64,000 nt of DNA from Bythopirellula polymerisocia (GTDB taxonomy: Bacteria > Planctomycetota > Planctomycetia > Pirellulales > Lacipirellulaceae). This document shows positions 26,371 through 35,327 of the stretch, piece after piece; positions within the stretch are counted from its first letter, which is position 1, and every line of letters begins with the position of its first letter. Made by a program: the position numbers and the translations under genes. The notes below the pieces were generated by a model that saw only the letters and a program-made list of their open reading frames with translations, ran no database searches and was not told where the DNA came from. The stretch lies in assembly GCF_007860015.1 (NCBI RefSeq), contig NZ_SJPS01000004.1, positions 131,567-195,566 of the forward strand. The letters are read 5' to 3'.

Positions 26371-27579
26371 ATGACTAAGCACCCACCCATCTACATGGAC
26401 AATCACGCCACTACGCGGACCGATCCCCGCGTGGTCGAGGCGATGCTTCCCTATTTCTCTGAAACATATGGCAATCCGGGGAGTGTAGGGCATTCGTTTG
26501 GCGAGGAGGCCCATGAAGCCGTCGAGATTGCAACGGGTTCCATTGCTGAGTGCCTTCATGCCGATCCTCGTGAGATTATCTTCACCAGTGGTGCGACCGA
26601 GAGTAACAACCTGGCAATTCGGGGCGTTGCAGAGCGCAACCAGCGGCGTGGCAAACATCTCGTGAGCGTGCGCACCGAACATCGGGCCGTCTTAGAACCG
26701 CTGGAACGCCTGGGGCAAAGTGGTTATACGGTCACGCTCTTGGATGTCGAACAGCATGGTTCTTCGCAAGCAGGATGGTTGGATCCTGAGCGTGTGGCCG
26801 AGGCATTGCAAGATGACACGATTCTGGTGAGTGTGATGCTCGCCAACAATGAGATTGGCGTTATCCAGTCACTTGCAGAAATCGCTGCCGTGTGTCGCCA
26901 CAGTGGAGTGCTATTGCACTGTGATGCGACTCAGGCGGTCGGCAAAATCCCGGTCGATGTCCGCGAACTGGGTGTTGACCTCATGAGTTTTTCGGGCCAC
27001 AAGATTTATGGCCCCAAGGGAATCGGCGCGCTCTATGTTCGACAGGGGAGCCCCATCGTGCGGTACTCGCCGCAGATCACTGGCGGTGGGCAGCAAGGAG
27101 GACGACGTAGCGGCACACTCAACGTGCCAGGTATCGTCGGGATGGCCAAGGCACTCCAATTGTGCGTCGAGGAAATGCCAACCGAGATGGAGAGACTTGC
27201 CGACCTGCGAGACCGGCTGCTGACTAACTTGCAGGACCGCGTGACTTGCGTATCACTCTGCGGCCCGGCGACTGGCGAGCGAAGTGCGGCAGGTGGCCGT
27301 TTGCGATTGCCGGGCAACTTAGATGTCGCCTTTGGAGATATCGACGGCGAGGCACTGATTATGGAAATTGGCAACCTGGCGGTCAGTTCGGGGGCGACCT
27401 GTTCCTCACACGAACCAGGGCCCAGCCATGTGCTGCTGGCCCTGGGGCTCGGAGAGGACCTCGCACGGAGCAGCCTACGATTCGGCCTGGGCCGATTCAA
27501 TACGTCCGCAGAAGTCGATTTGGCAGTAGAAAGCGTCTCGCATGCCGTAGAAAAACTGCGAAAACTGGGGGCCAGATAG
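26371..27579 (+). CDS. Cysteine desulfurase (NifS/IscS type)
   Basis: PLP enzyme that removes sulfur from cysteine for iron-sulfur cluster and other sulfur-transfer pathways. The 402-residue protein shows [14 protein letters not shown] near the start, the PLP-lysine motif [14 protein letters not shown] (Lys about 209), [22 protein letters not shown], and the active-site cysteine in [17 protein letters not shown]. The start is the ATG at 26371; a TTG eight codons earlier is possible. An iron-sulfur carrier gene follows about 107 bp later, consistent with cluster assembly. No scaffold IscU gene is next to it. Confidence 0.9.
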   Translation: MTKHPPIYMDNHATTRTDPRVVEAMLPYFSETYGNPGSVGHSFGEEAHEAVEIATGSIAECLHADPREIIFTSGATESNNLAIRGVAERNQRRGKHLVSVRTEHRAVLEPLERLGQSGYTVTLLDVEQHGSSQAGWLDPERVAEALQDDTILVSVMLANNEIGVIQSLAEIAAVCRHSGVLLHCDATQAVGKIPVDVRELGVDLMSFSGHKIYGPKGIGALYVRQGSPIVRYSPQITGGGQQGGRRSGTLNVPGIVGMAKALQLCVEEMPTEMERLADLRDRLLTNLQDRVTCVSLCGPATGERSAAGGRLRLPGNLDVAFGDIDGEALIMEIGNLAVSSGATCSSHEPGPSHVLLALGLGEDLARSSLRFGLGRFNTSAEVDLAVESVSHAVEKLRKLGAR

Positions 27580-27686
27580 GGTTCGGCTTTTCCTCGGAAA
27601 GTTTTTGCTATAATCTAAGTAGGGAGCCGAAAGGCGAACCTTTACCGCGAAATTTCCTTCCATCCCGCATAGCTAGGATTCAACCG

Positions 27687-28019
27687 ATGAGCATTGTCTT
27701 GACCGAAACCGCTGCCAAAGAAGTCAAGCGGATTATTGAAGATCAGAAACTTGAGGGCGATACATTACTGCGCGTCGGTGTCGCAGGGGGTGGTTGCAGC
27801 GGGTTTAGCTATTCGCTGGGATTCGACCGTTCCTTCGACGAGAAGGCCGACTCGAAGTACGAGTTCCACGGAATCCCCGTCGTGGTCGACAAGAAGAGTG
27901 CCCTCTATCTGGACGGCACGACCGTCGATTTCTACGAAGGCCTCGAAAAACGCGGCTTTACGTTCGACAATCCTAACGCCGTAAAAAGCTGTGGATGCGG
28001 AAGTTCATTCCAGGCGTAG
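27687..28019 (+). CDS. IscA/SufA/ErpA-type iron-sulfur carrier
   Basis: The 110-residue A-type carrier has the three conserved cysteines: one in [14 protein letters not shown] and two in the C-terminal KSCGCGSSF. The start is the ATG at 27687, preceded by TAGGA. It would accept and deliver clusters made with sulfur from the adjacent desulfurase. Whether it is IscA, SufA or ErpA cannot be decided from this sequence alone. Confidence 0.92.
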   Translation: MSIVLTETAAKEVKRIIEDQKLEGDTLLRVGVAGGGCSGFSYSLGFDRSFDEKADSKYEFHGIPVVVDKKSALYLDGTTVDFYEGLEKRGFTFDNPNAVKSCGCGSSFQA

Positions 28020-28079
28020 GCTAAACCCCAGCCGGTCCGCCACGCGGTCCTGGGTTTTGGATCGCTGTAATGCTCTCTC

Positions 28080-28101
28080 CCGGAGGCATGTGTGCCTCCG
28101 G
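28080..28101. terminator. Strong hairpin downstream of the IscA-like gene
   Basis: CCGGAGGCA and TGCCTCCGG form a perfect 9-bp stem with a 4-nt loop, 61 bp after the iscA-like stop codon. No T-run follows, so this may stabilise the mRNA end or act as a rho-type stop rather than a classical terminator. Confidence 0.5.
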
Positions 28102-28281
28102 CTGGGTTGGGTCGTGTGCACATCCCCTACGAATGGCGTAACCGTAACTTTCGCTAACTTTGTCTCACCATCTACCGCTCATTCTTCCGCCTGAGCTGCG
28201 ATTATAACCTAGGGTTCAGATAGGACATGGACGCTCTCGGCTAGTCGCCGCGAGAACTCCTCTTATCTGGATGGATTTCTT

Positions 28282-28461
28282 ATGAAACAGCTCATCAAAC
28301 AATTTCTGAAGAACGAGGATGGACCAACTGCAGTAGAGTATGCCGTGATGCTCGCGCTGATCGTGATCGCGTGCTTGACCTCTGTAGGACTGCTCTCGAA
28401 TCAAACCGCAGCCAGTTTCGACAATTCTGCTACGCAACTTAACGCAGTGTTAGGTTCGTAA
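28282..28461 (+). CDS. Orphan Flp/Fap-type pilin
   Basis: The 59-residue protein matches the Flp pilin family: a short charged leader MKQLIKQFLKNEDG, the prepilin peptidase cleavage site after Gly14, the conserved Glu19 in PTAVEYAVM and a hydrophobic helix LALIVIACLTSVG. It closely resembles the pilin that heads the tad locus at 44797-44976 (EDGPTAVEYAVMLALIVI is shared). It has no tad gene beside it. It may be processed by the prepilin peptidase at 43783-44349 and be a second pilin subunit. Confidence 0.88.
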   Translation: MKQLIKQFLKNEDGPTAVEYAVMLALIVIACLTSVGLLSNQTAASFDNSATQLNAVLGS

Positions 28462-28539
28462 AGTCTGAACCCGTCGAGACAGCTATCGAATCGTAGTTGG
28501 GGAACACTTGTAGTTCGAACGTGAATCATTCACGAGTCG

Positions 28540-29604
28540 CTACAGTATCAACATCGCATCGCCATAGCTGTAGAACCGGTATTCTTCTCGGACAGCCTCT
28601 TCGTAGGCTCGTCTGACCAACTCAGTCCCCCCTAATGCCTGCACCAATAGCAGCAGTGTCGTACGGGGAAAATGGAAGTTGGTGAGCAGTGCATCAACCA
28701 ATTGGAACTCATAGGGAGGATGGATAAACAAGTCTGTCTCCCCTTGCCAAGGGACAATCGATGCTGAGTGCTGACGGTCAAGATTCTGACCAGCGGCGAC
28801 CGACTCCAGTAACCGCGTTACGGTTGTCCCCACGGCGATAACTCGTCCTCCAGCGGCTCGTGTGGTGTTTAGCTCCTGAGCGGCAACAGCGTTTAGTTCT
28901 CCCCACTCGGCATGCATGGGATGCTGAGTTGGGTCGTCGACCGTGATCGGTCGAAACGTGCCCAGCCCCACGTGTAATGTTACCGCCGACAAATCCACGC
29001 CCGATTGTTCAACAGCCCGCAAGAGGTCAGGCGTAAAATGCAACCCGGCAGTTGGTGCCGCCACGGCCCCGGGATTGCGTGCAAAGACGGTTTGATAGTC
29101 GGCAATGTCCGAGTCCACCATGTGTCCCTTACGTATGTAGGGGGGCAGGGGAACATGTCCAACTTCATCCAGCAATTCCAGAGCAGGGCGGTCCTCGGTG
29201 GGCCGAGCCAGCCACTCACCTTCAGTAAGTTGCTCCAGTAGCCATAGGGTCGTGGACGATCTCCCCTCGCGATCGACCAGCTTGATCTGCTCAGGGGGAT
29301 GAAGATGGCCACGAGTTTTGCAGACAAGCCGCCAGTCTCCATTTGCATTCGAGCCAAGATAGAGTCCTTGCCATCGGCCCCCGGTGCTGGTCCTCAATCC
29401 CCGCAGTTGGGCAGGGATCACCTTAGTATCGTTCAGCACGAGCCGATCACCCGGATCAATCAGTTTGGCTAGGTCGCGGATATGATAGTGGTCGATCGAG
29501 TCCGTATTTCGATCGAGCACCATCAGCCGCGCATCGGCACGATGCGCAAGCGGCTGCTGGGCGATTAGTTCGGCAGGAAGTTCGTAGTCGATCCAAGGTT
29601 CCAT
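28540..29604 (-). CDS. queA: S-adenosylmethionine:tRNA ribosyltransferase-isomerase
   Basis: Transfers and isomerises the ribosyl part of SAM onto preQ1 in tRNA to make epoxyqueuosine. The 354-residue protein matches QueA along its length: DYELPAELIAQQP near the start, LVLNDTKVIPAQL, AAPTAGLHFTPDLL with a conserved His, THPMHAEWGE-type segment (here QHPMHAEWGE), and LLTNFHFPRTTLLLL. Its start follows a short space to the upstream gene on the opposite strand. No other queuosine genes are in the window. Confidence 0.94.
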   Translation of the reverse strand: MEPWIDYELPAELIAQQPLAHRADARLMVLDRNTDSIDHYHIRDLAKLIDPGDRLVLNDTKVIPAQLRGLRTSTGGRWQGLYLGSNANGDWRLVCKTRGHLHPPEQIKLVDREGRSSTTLWLLEQLTEGEWLARPTEDRPALELLDEVGHVPLPPYIRKGHMVDSDIADYQTVFARNPGAVAAPTAGLHFTPDLLRAVEQSGVDLSAVTLHVGLGTFRPITVDDPTQHPMHAEWGELNAVAAQELNTTRAAGGRVIAVGTTVTRLLESVAAGQNLDRQHSASIVPWQGETDLFIHPPYEFQLVDALLTNFHFPRTTLLLLVQALGGTELVRRAYEEAVREEYRFYSYGDAMLIL

Positions 29605-30024
29605 AAATATTGACCATTGTGCGGGTTCGAGTCGTCTGAAGTGTACCGGTCTGTCGCCAAGAAACTAGAGCAAAACCGACGGATGCTTCTGCGATTTCAA
29701 TGAGAAGAATCCCAACTAGCGGGCGAAGAGTTCAAAGCCAAAAATTCTAACTTTAGGCTCTCAACATTTACTTGTTCATTCTTCCCAACAAAGGCAATGT
29801 CCAGTTCACATTCTGTGACTTTGGTTGCACACGTGAACATTCTACAAACCTTTTCTCTATTGGCCACGTACTAGCAACTATCGCAATCGCCTCGGGGGTT
29901 GATTGCTTGAAGATGCGATACGGAAGCTAAGTTGCCAAGTGTCGCTAGTGGCTCCGTTTGCAATGCCGGGCAGGCTTTCTTCGCAAACGGGGATTCACAC
30001 ATCAAGTAGATATTGGAGGTTGAG
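29605..30024. other. Divergent interval between queA and htrA, with a leader hairpin
   Basis: No gene is supported in these 420 bp. CCGTTTGC (29954-29961) and GCAAACGG (29983-29990) form a perfect 8-bp stem 35 nt before the htrA start, so it would lie in the htrA leader RNA. No clear sigma-70 hexamers were found. Confidence 0.4.
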
Positions 30025-31518
30025 ATGAATATTGTGGCACGAATCAGAGAATCCCATGCAATATGTACAGCGGCCAAGTTGGTCATGGTTGCCGCTGTCT
30101 TGAGTCTATTTACTTCAGTCAAAGCGTCGGCTACGGACAACGCTAGTCCGGCCGTTGCCGCAGCCCGAGATCTCTCTGGGGCTTTTCGGTCTGCTTCCGA
30201 AAGTGTGATGGATGCCGTCGTAGCTATCGAATCCAGGAAGGAAGAACACAATCTTTCTGCAGGGCAGGGCGTGCCTGAGGGAACGAATCCATTTCAAGGG
30301 AGCCCATTCGAAGATTTATTTCGGGATCGACTCGGCCCTGGAAAACCGAGCACTCCGCACCGAAGCCAAACTGGCATCGGCTCCGGCGTACTCATTCACA
30401 AGTCAGGCCTCATCTTGACGAACAATCACGTCGTTGAGGGAGCAGACCAGGTAATCGTCCGACTACACGATGGCCGCGAGTTCAAGGCTGTGGACGTGAA
30501 AACCGATCCAAAAACGGATATTGCAGTCGTACGCATTCAGGCAGACGAAGATTTTCCATTCGCCAAGCTCGGCGACAGCGATGTCGTTGAAATCGGTGAC
30601 TGGGTACTCGCCCTGGGCCAGCCCTTTGGTCTGGAAAGCACTGTCACCGCAGGGATCATCAGCGCGAAGCATCGTGGCATTGGTATCACTGCCCGTGAAA
30701 ACTTCTTGCAAACCGACGCGGCAATCAATCCAGGCAATAGCGGTGGCCCGCTTGTGAATTTGGATGGTCAGGTCATCGGGATCAACACGGCCATCTCCTC
30801 CTCTGGCGGGGGAAATGACGGCATTGGTTTTGCGATCCCCGTGAATATGGTGAAATGGGTTGGGAAACAACTCGTAGCCGAAGGAAGGGTTCATCGTGCC
30901 TATCTGGGAGTCGGCATCCAACCCATTACAGCAGAACTAGCAAATCAGTTTCACGTGAGCCCTCGTGAAGGTGTTCTCATAAACCAAGTCCATACCAACA
31001 CGCCCGCGGACAAAGCTGGCCTCCTGTCCGGCGACGTGATTGTTGAGTTTTCAGGCAAGGCAGTGACCGATCCCCGTGAACTGCAACTCTTAGTAGAGTC
31101 TGCCGACATGGAAAAAAATCATTCTCTGAAGGTTGTCCGGGATGGAAAATCGATCGACTTGTCACTGCGACCCGAGGAATTGCCGGAAGACTTGGATACA
31201 GAATCGCCCTCCGCGATGGAAGCTGAGTCAGATCAACTTGGAAAACTCGGTTTATCTGTTCAAGACTTGAGTCCGTCGATCGCTGAGCAACTTGGCATGG
31301 AGGGAGTGACAGGCGTGCTGATTACGGAAGTACTTGCAGGCAGCCCCGGCCAGCGCCAGGGCCTTGAGCCGGGGAACATGATTACCCACGTGAATCGCCA
31401 TGCTATCGATAGCAAGAGCAAGTTGATGTCCGAGTTAAGTTCCGCCTCTCTTGAGGATGGAGTTCTCTTGTTTGTCAAAACAAACTCGGGCTCTCGATTT
31501 GTGGTTTTAAAAAGTTAG
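30025..31518 (+). CDS. HtrA/DegP-family periplasmic serine protease with two PDZ domains
   Basis: The 497-residue product has a signal peptide (about 1-37), a trypsin-like protease domain and two C-terminal PDZ domains. The catalytic triad is His135 (LTNNHVVEGAD), Asp165 (KTDIAVVRI) and Ser239 (NPGNSGGPLV). The first PDZ spans roughly residues 280-375 (YLGVGIQPI; GLLSGDVIVEFSG), the second roughly 400-495 (LGLSVQDL; GLEPGNMITHVN). Start at 30025 follows GGAGGTTGAG. It likely degrades misfolded envelope proteins. Confidence 0.93.
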   Translation: MNIVARIRESHAICTAAKLVMVAAVLSLFTSVKASATDNASPAVAAARDLSGAFRSASESVMDAVVAIESRKEEHNLSAGQGVPEGTNPFQGSPFEDLFRDRLGPGKPSTPHRSQTGIGSGVLIHKSGLILTNNHVVEGADQVIVRLHDGREFKAVDVKTDPKTDIAVVRIQADEDFPFAKLGDSDVVEIGDWVLALGQPFGLESTVTAGIISAKHRGIGITARENFLQTDAAINPGNSGGPLVNLDGQVIGINTAISSSGGGNDGIGFAIPVNMVKWVGKQLVAEGRVHRAYLGVGIQPITAELANQFHVSPREGVLINQVHTNTPADKAGLLSGDVIVEFSGKAVTDPRELQLLVESADMEKNHSLKVVRDGKSIDLSLRPEELPEDLDTESPSAMEAESDQLGKLGLSVQDLSPSIAEQLGMEGVTGVLITEVLAGSPGQRQGLEPGNMITHVNRHAIDSKSKLMSELSSASLEDGVLLFVKTNSGSRFVVLKS

Positions 31519-31523
31519 AGAAA

Positions 31524-31542
31524 GCAGCTCCTGGTGAGCTGC
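31524..31542 (+). other. Hairpin after htrA
   Basis: GCAGCTC and GAGCTGC form a perfect 7-bp stem with a 5-nt loop, beginning 6 nt after the htrA stop codon. There is no T-run, so it is not a standard intrinsic terminator. Confidence 0.4.
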
Positions 31543-31720
31543 GAGCAGTGAATTCTGCCCGGGCCGGCGATGCTATCCTCCCCCCGCGATGCATCGTCGG
31601 CCTCTTTTATGCGCGATCATGGAAGAAGCTTGTGCCCTGAGATGATTTGGAAGGCTTGACGTTTGCTCTCGATCGTGTCAAGAATCGAGCTAGCCATCTC
31701 TTGCCTTCAGAATCAAAATC

Positions 31721-32467
31721 ATGCTGCCGACCTCGTCAAACTTTAAAAAGTATCACGCGATTCTATCGCAATCTCCTCTATTCCACGGGTGCGACCGTCA
31801 ATTCTTACATGACCGCATGGTTCATTTAGAACCTATCGAGCATCCGCGCGGTGCCGTTGTGCTTGACGCCCAACAAACGACGACCACTTTTTTCATCGTT
31901 GTCGAGGGGAGGGTTAAGCTCGTCAGTCGGGCTGAGGCCAATGAGAGAGAGATCACGCTTTTTCTCTTAGGCCCGGGGGAGGCATTTGACGTTGTCAGCT
32001 TGCTGGATAAACAGGCTCACAACCTAACAGCTGAAGCCTTGGATGATGTAACTTTGCTCTCGGCCTCAGCCGATCAGGTTCGCAATTGGATCTCGCATCA
32101 TCCAGAGTTCAATCGAACTTTTCTTCCTTATTTGGGCCGCAAGATGTCGCTTTTATCAGAACTCGCCAGTGACTTGACGCTGCACGACACGGGAATCCGC
32201 TTAGCGCGGTTGATCCTGCGTCACGTCGATCCCAGTTCGTCGAAGCATGAGGTAAACCTCATCAATAACCTGTCTCATGAGGAACTGGCCAATATGATTG
32301 GCACTGTGCGCGTAGTGGCTAATCGGCAGATTCAGAACCTTAAGCGTCGTGGGATCATCGATGCCCGTCGGGGTCACCTGGTCGTCAATGACCTTGATGC
32401 CTTGGTCAAACAATGTGACTTCACCGTTCCAAAGCCGGGCAGCGAGGATGGCACTTTTGAATCCTAG
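31721..32467 (+). CDS. Crp/Fnr-family transcriptional regulator
   Basis: The 248-residue protein has an N-terminal cyclic-nucleotide-binding-type beta barrel (about 20-130, with FFIVVEGRVKLVSRAE and LLGPGEAFDVVSLL) and a C-terminal winged helix (about 160-230, with LSHEELANMIGTVRVVANRQIQNLKRRGII as recognition region). It lacks a cysteine cluster for an Fnr-type iron-sulfur centre, and the barrel does not show the canonical cAMP-binding arginine signature clearly. The effector is unknown. The end overlaps the rsmH start by 20 bp, so the two are probably co-transcribed. Confidence 0.88.
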   Translation: MLPTSSNFKKYHAILSQSPLFHGCDRQFLHDRMVHLEPIEHPRGAVVLDAQQTTTTFFIVVEGRVKLVSRAEANEREITLFLLGPGEAFDVVSLLDKQAHNLTAEALDDVTLLSASADQVRNWISHHPEFNRTFLPYLGRKMSLLSELASDLTLHDTGIRLARLILRHVDPSSSKHEVNLINNLSHEELANMIGTVRVVANRQIQNLKRRGIIDARRGHLVVNDLDALVKQCDFTVPKPGSEDGTFES

Positions 32468-33332
32468 CTGCCATATTCCCGTATTGCTCGACGAAGTGAT
32501 CGAGTGGTTGGAACCCTCTGCAGGCAGAATATTGGTTGACGGCACGCTAGGTGGGGGAGGGCACACAGCGGCATTTGCGGAACGTGTTGCGTCAGAAGGA
32601 TTAGTCCTGGCTATCGATCTAGATCCTACAGCTATCAACCGAGCTGAGATTTCATTGACCGGAAAGCCTATCAAGCTAGTACAAGCCAACTATGCAGAGA
32701 TTCCCACCATCTTGAACCAACTCGAAATTGCCTCAGTAGATGGCATTCTGCTCGACCTTGGACTTTCTAGCGATCAATTGGCTGACGATCAACGTGGCTT
32801 CTCGTTCCAAACCGGCGGCCTGCTCGACTTGCGGTTCAATCCCGATAGTGGGGAAAATGCCAGGGAACTTCTCGCCCGCATTGGCGAGAATCATCTAGCA
32901 GATATCATCTACAAGTATGGCGAAGAGAGATTCAGTCGTCGGATTGCTAGGAAGATCGTAGCAACACGCCATGAGGCGCCGATTCACACTGCCGAGCAAT
33001 TAGCCGGATTGGTTCGAAGCTGCGTACCAAAAAGTCGCGTTGCGAAAATCGATCCTGCCACGCGGACATTTCAGGCACTTAGAATCGCAGTCAACGGAGA
33101 ACTTGACTCACTGGAATCTGCCCTGAAATCGCTGCCCGATTGCCTCAAGCCTGGTGGACGGCTTGCGATCATCAGTTTCCACTCTCTCGAAGATCGGCTT
33201 GTAAAACACGCCTTCCGCAATGACGATCGACTTTCCGTGCTAACTAGGCGGCCGATACTGGCATCGGATCGAGAATCCACTATCAATCCCCGCTCGCGGA
33301 GTGCGAAGATGCGAGTCGCGGAGCGTGCGTAG
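32448..33332 (+). CDS. rsmH: 16S rRNA (cytosine-1402-N4)-methyltransferase
   Basis: Methylates N4 of C1402 in 16S rRNA using SAM. The 294-residue protein has HIPVLLDEVIEWL near the start, the SAM motif LVDGTLGGGGHTAAF, LDLGLSSDQLADDQRGFSF, and the C-terminal ISFHSLEDRLVKHAF. The start at 32448 lies within the end of the regulator gene. In most bacteria rsmH sits in the division and cell-wall cluster with mraZ and ftsL. Here there is no such cluster, in line with the loss of the FtsZ divisome in planctomycetes. Confidence 0.94.
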   Translation: MALLNPSCHIPVLLDEVIEWLEPSAGRILVDGTLGGGGHTAAFAERVASEGLVLAIDLDPTAINRAEISLTGKPIKLVQANYAEIPTILNQLEIASVDGILLDLGLSSDQLADDQRGFSFQTGGLLDLRFNPDSGENARELLARIGENHLADIIYKYGEERFSRRIARKIVATRHEAPIHTAEQLAGLVRSCVPKSRVAKIDPATRTFQALRIAVNGELDSLESALKSLPDCLKPGGRLAIISFHSLEDRLVKHAFRNDDRLSVLTRRPILASDRESTINPRSRSAKMRVAERA

Positions 33333-33376
33333 TAGTCTTCGCTGAGGTCTGTCTGTCACAAGCAAAAGTCCAGTGA

Positions 33377-34414
33377 CTATCGCACCGGCGGAAAACTTAG
33401 CGGCGAATTCCCTACGGGCATCGAAGCTGTTTCAGCGGGAAAATTTTGTGGCTGGGGTATCATCGCATGCGCACCGGTCGAGGGATACTGGGCACTTGCT
33501 GATTGATTAGGTGGAAACATTGGTGTCGGCAAGATGTCATCGTTCGAACCCGGAGTGAAATTTTCTGCCGCAGTAATCGAAACTTGGATACCTTGACGAG
33601 GCGTCTTTTCCGCAATTCTTTGCAAAGTAGATGGGTCTAAAATAGTCAATAGTTTCTGAGCATCGGCAAATTCAGGATTCTCAGCCAAGGAGTTTTTCAG
33701 GTATGAAGCTGCCTCAGCAGTGCGTTCTCTCTGCTGTAAGAGCACAGCCATATTGTAGTTCGCATATGAGGGCTCGTAGACTGCCTTCAAATGAGCGATT
33801 GCCAAGTCCAGCCGATTCTTCTCGATCCAAACCTTAGCAATATTATTACGATAGAGCTGTTTGTCGGGTTGCATTCGCACGGCCTTATCCAGTAGTTGCA
33901 GGCAATCATCCATCTGGCCGTTGCGTGAGAGGCATAGGGCTAAGTCATTCAGTGCACTAGGGTCCTTCGGATTGAGCGTCACTATTTGTTGATAGAGTGG
34001 TATTGCTGTTTGAATGTTACCTTCGCGATCTTCCAAACGAGCAAGTCCTAGTAGACAGTCAGAATTCTTTGGTTCCAGCGCAAGCCCTTTTTGGTAGAGT
34101 GAGCGGGCCTGATCTGTATTGCCCCCTTGATCACTCATCTGAGCCATCGAGAGATACATTGCTGCCGATGGCTTTCCGCTGCCAAACTCCAATGAAATAG
34201 GATCACTCTTGAAATCTGTTGCCTTGGGTTTCTTCGAGTCCTTGGAAGTGAAGGGCGCAGTGATCTTCTCGGTCCAGCTCGTTTGGGCCACTGGTGGGGC
34301 TGACGCACCGAAATTATTCGGCTGAGCCTGCTTTTTAGCTCCGGGAAAACCCGGAGTCGAGCAACCTGCCGATAAGACCACCAATGTCCAAGTTAGTTTC
34401 CAACTCGATCGCAT
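33377..34414 (-). CDS. Lipoprotein with TPR repeats, last gene of the tad locus
   Basis: The 345-residue product has a lipoprotein signal ending LSAGC (Cys about 18), so it is probably membrane-anchored. A linker is followed by tetratricopeptide repeats (about 80-250, for example MYLSMAQMSDQGGNTDQARSLYQKGLAL, split here by description only) and a Pro/Gln/Asn-rich tail. TPR lipoproteins (TadD type) commonly accompany Tad systems and assist secretin or pilus assembly. It follows the small exported-protein gene after 128 bp. The TadD assignment is by architecture and location. Confidence 0.8.
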   Translation of the reverse strand: MRSSWKLTWTLVVLSAGCSTPGFPGAKKQAQPNNFGASAPPVAQTSWTEKITAPFTSKDSKKPKATDFKSDPISLEFGSGKPSAAMYLSMAQMSDQGGNTDQARSLYQKGLALEPKNSDCLLGLARLEDREGNIQTAIPLYQQIVTLNPKDPSALNDLALCLSRNGQMDDCLQLLDKAVRMQPDKQLYRNNIAKVWIEKNRLDLAIAHLKAVYEPSYANYNMAVLLQQRERTAEAASYLKNSLAENPEFADAQKLLTILDPSTLQRIAEKTPRQGIQVSITAAENFTPGSNDDILPTPMFPPNQSASAQYPSTGAHAMIPQPQNFPAETASMPVGNSPLSFPPVR

Positions 34415-34542
34415 GACTCCACCCTCCCTGGCGAAATTTTCGATCTATCTTGATAAGAATTCGCAATGAGATCGATGCCGCGACTTGATCAAGACCCAAA
34501 CCTATTGGGCTTCCACAAATTGCGACTAAATATTTCTAAGCG

Positions 34543-35109
34543 CTACTGAGACGACACCGCACTGCTTGAGCCACTGGCTGCAGGCAGCATCGGTGCTGGC
34601 TGATTTGATTGAAATCCAACAAACATATTATCCACCGCACCGGCAGGATGTCCTTCCGAAACGAGGTGAGTATCGTTGACCATGATCGGCTCTGCCACGG
34701 AGCTTTGGTTCGCAGCCCAACTATGAACCGCTGCAATTCGACTAGCTGTAGCAGACTGGTCTTCTCCGCGCTGCACGTAAACTGTCCGTTGCTCTTGTGG
34801 AGCCTGAGTGAGGATCCATTTCGCTTTTAGCTTGCCAGCATTTGTCAATTGATTCGTGCCGGGTTCGAAATGGTAGTCACCAAGCAGACATTGTCTTCGC
34901 CAGCCGTTGTTAATCATTACCGCGTAGGCACTGTTGACCGCGTTGCGTGCCGGTGGCACATAGTACCGCGGCCAATGGACATTTGTACAGTAAGCTGCAA
35001 CATACAATTGGCAAGGACTTGCACCCTGGCAATGCGTGCATTGGGCCTGTACGCCTGACGCGGTTACAATCAGTGAGAGAGCAATCGAGAGTATACCTAG
35101 CAGTTTCAT
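34543..35109 (-). CDS. Small exported cysteine-containing protein of the tad locus
   Basis: The 188-residue product has a signal peptide (about 1-22, ending VQAQ). A cysteine-rich start to the mature protein (CTHCQGASPCQLYVAAYC) is followed by YYVPPARNAVNSAYAVMINNGWRRQ, so disulfides are likely. The C-terminal third is Pro/Ser/Ala-rich. I use the ATG at 35109; the frame extends 12 codons upstream. No family is recognised. Its place between TadC and the TPR lipoprotein suggests an accessory pilus function. Confidence 0.65.
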   Translation of the reverse strand: MKLLGILSIALSLIVTASGVQAQCTHCQGASPCQLYVAAYCTNVHWPRYYVPPARNAVNSAYAVMINNGWRRQCLLGDYHFEPGTNQLTNAGKLKAKWILTQAPQEQRTVYVQRGEDQSATASRIAAVHSWAANQSSVAEPIMVNDTHLVSEGHPAGAVDNMFVGFQSNQPAPMLPAASGSSSAVSSQ

Positions 35110-35327
35110 CGTCTGGGTCCAATGTGTTGTGCGAGGGGTTAGCACCAGTCTCGTTGTGAAACTAGCCGTGTTGAGTTGCCGGCTACTCCTGTGCGTTTAC
35201 CAAGCGGGTTGGCAAATCAAAGGGAAGTCGGCGCCGCTTCCTCTGCGGCACCCATCGTCACTATCGACCCAAACGGGACAGAAGCTCCGGAACTTATGTT
35301 GGAACCGGATTCTCTTGCCCAGTTTGC

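Noticed and set aside
27246..27686. In-frame upstream extension of the iscA-like gene into the nifS-like gene
   Set aside because: Conservation begins at the ATG at 27687, and the extension overlaps the desulfurase gene in another frame.
29954..29990. RNA thermometer in the htrA leader
   Set aside because: The hairpin does not include the ribosome binding site (GGAGG lies outside, closer to the start), so there is no direct support.
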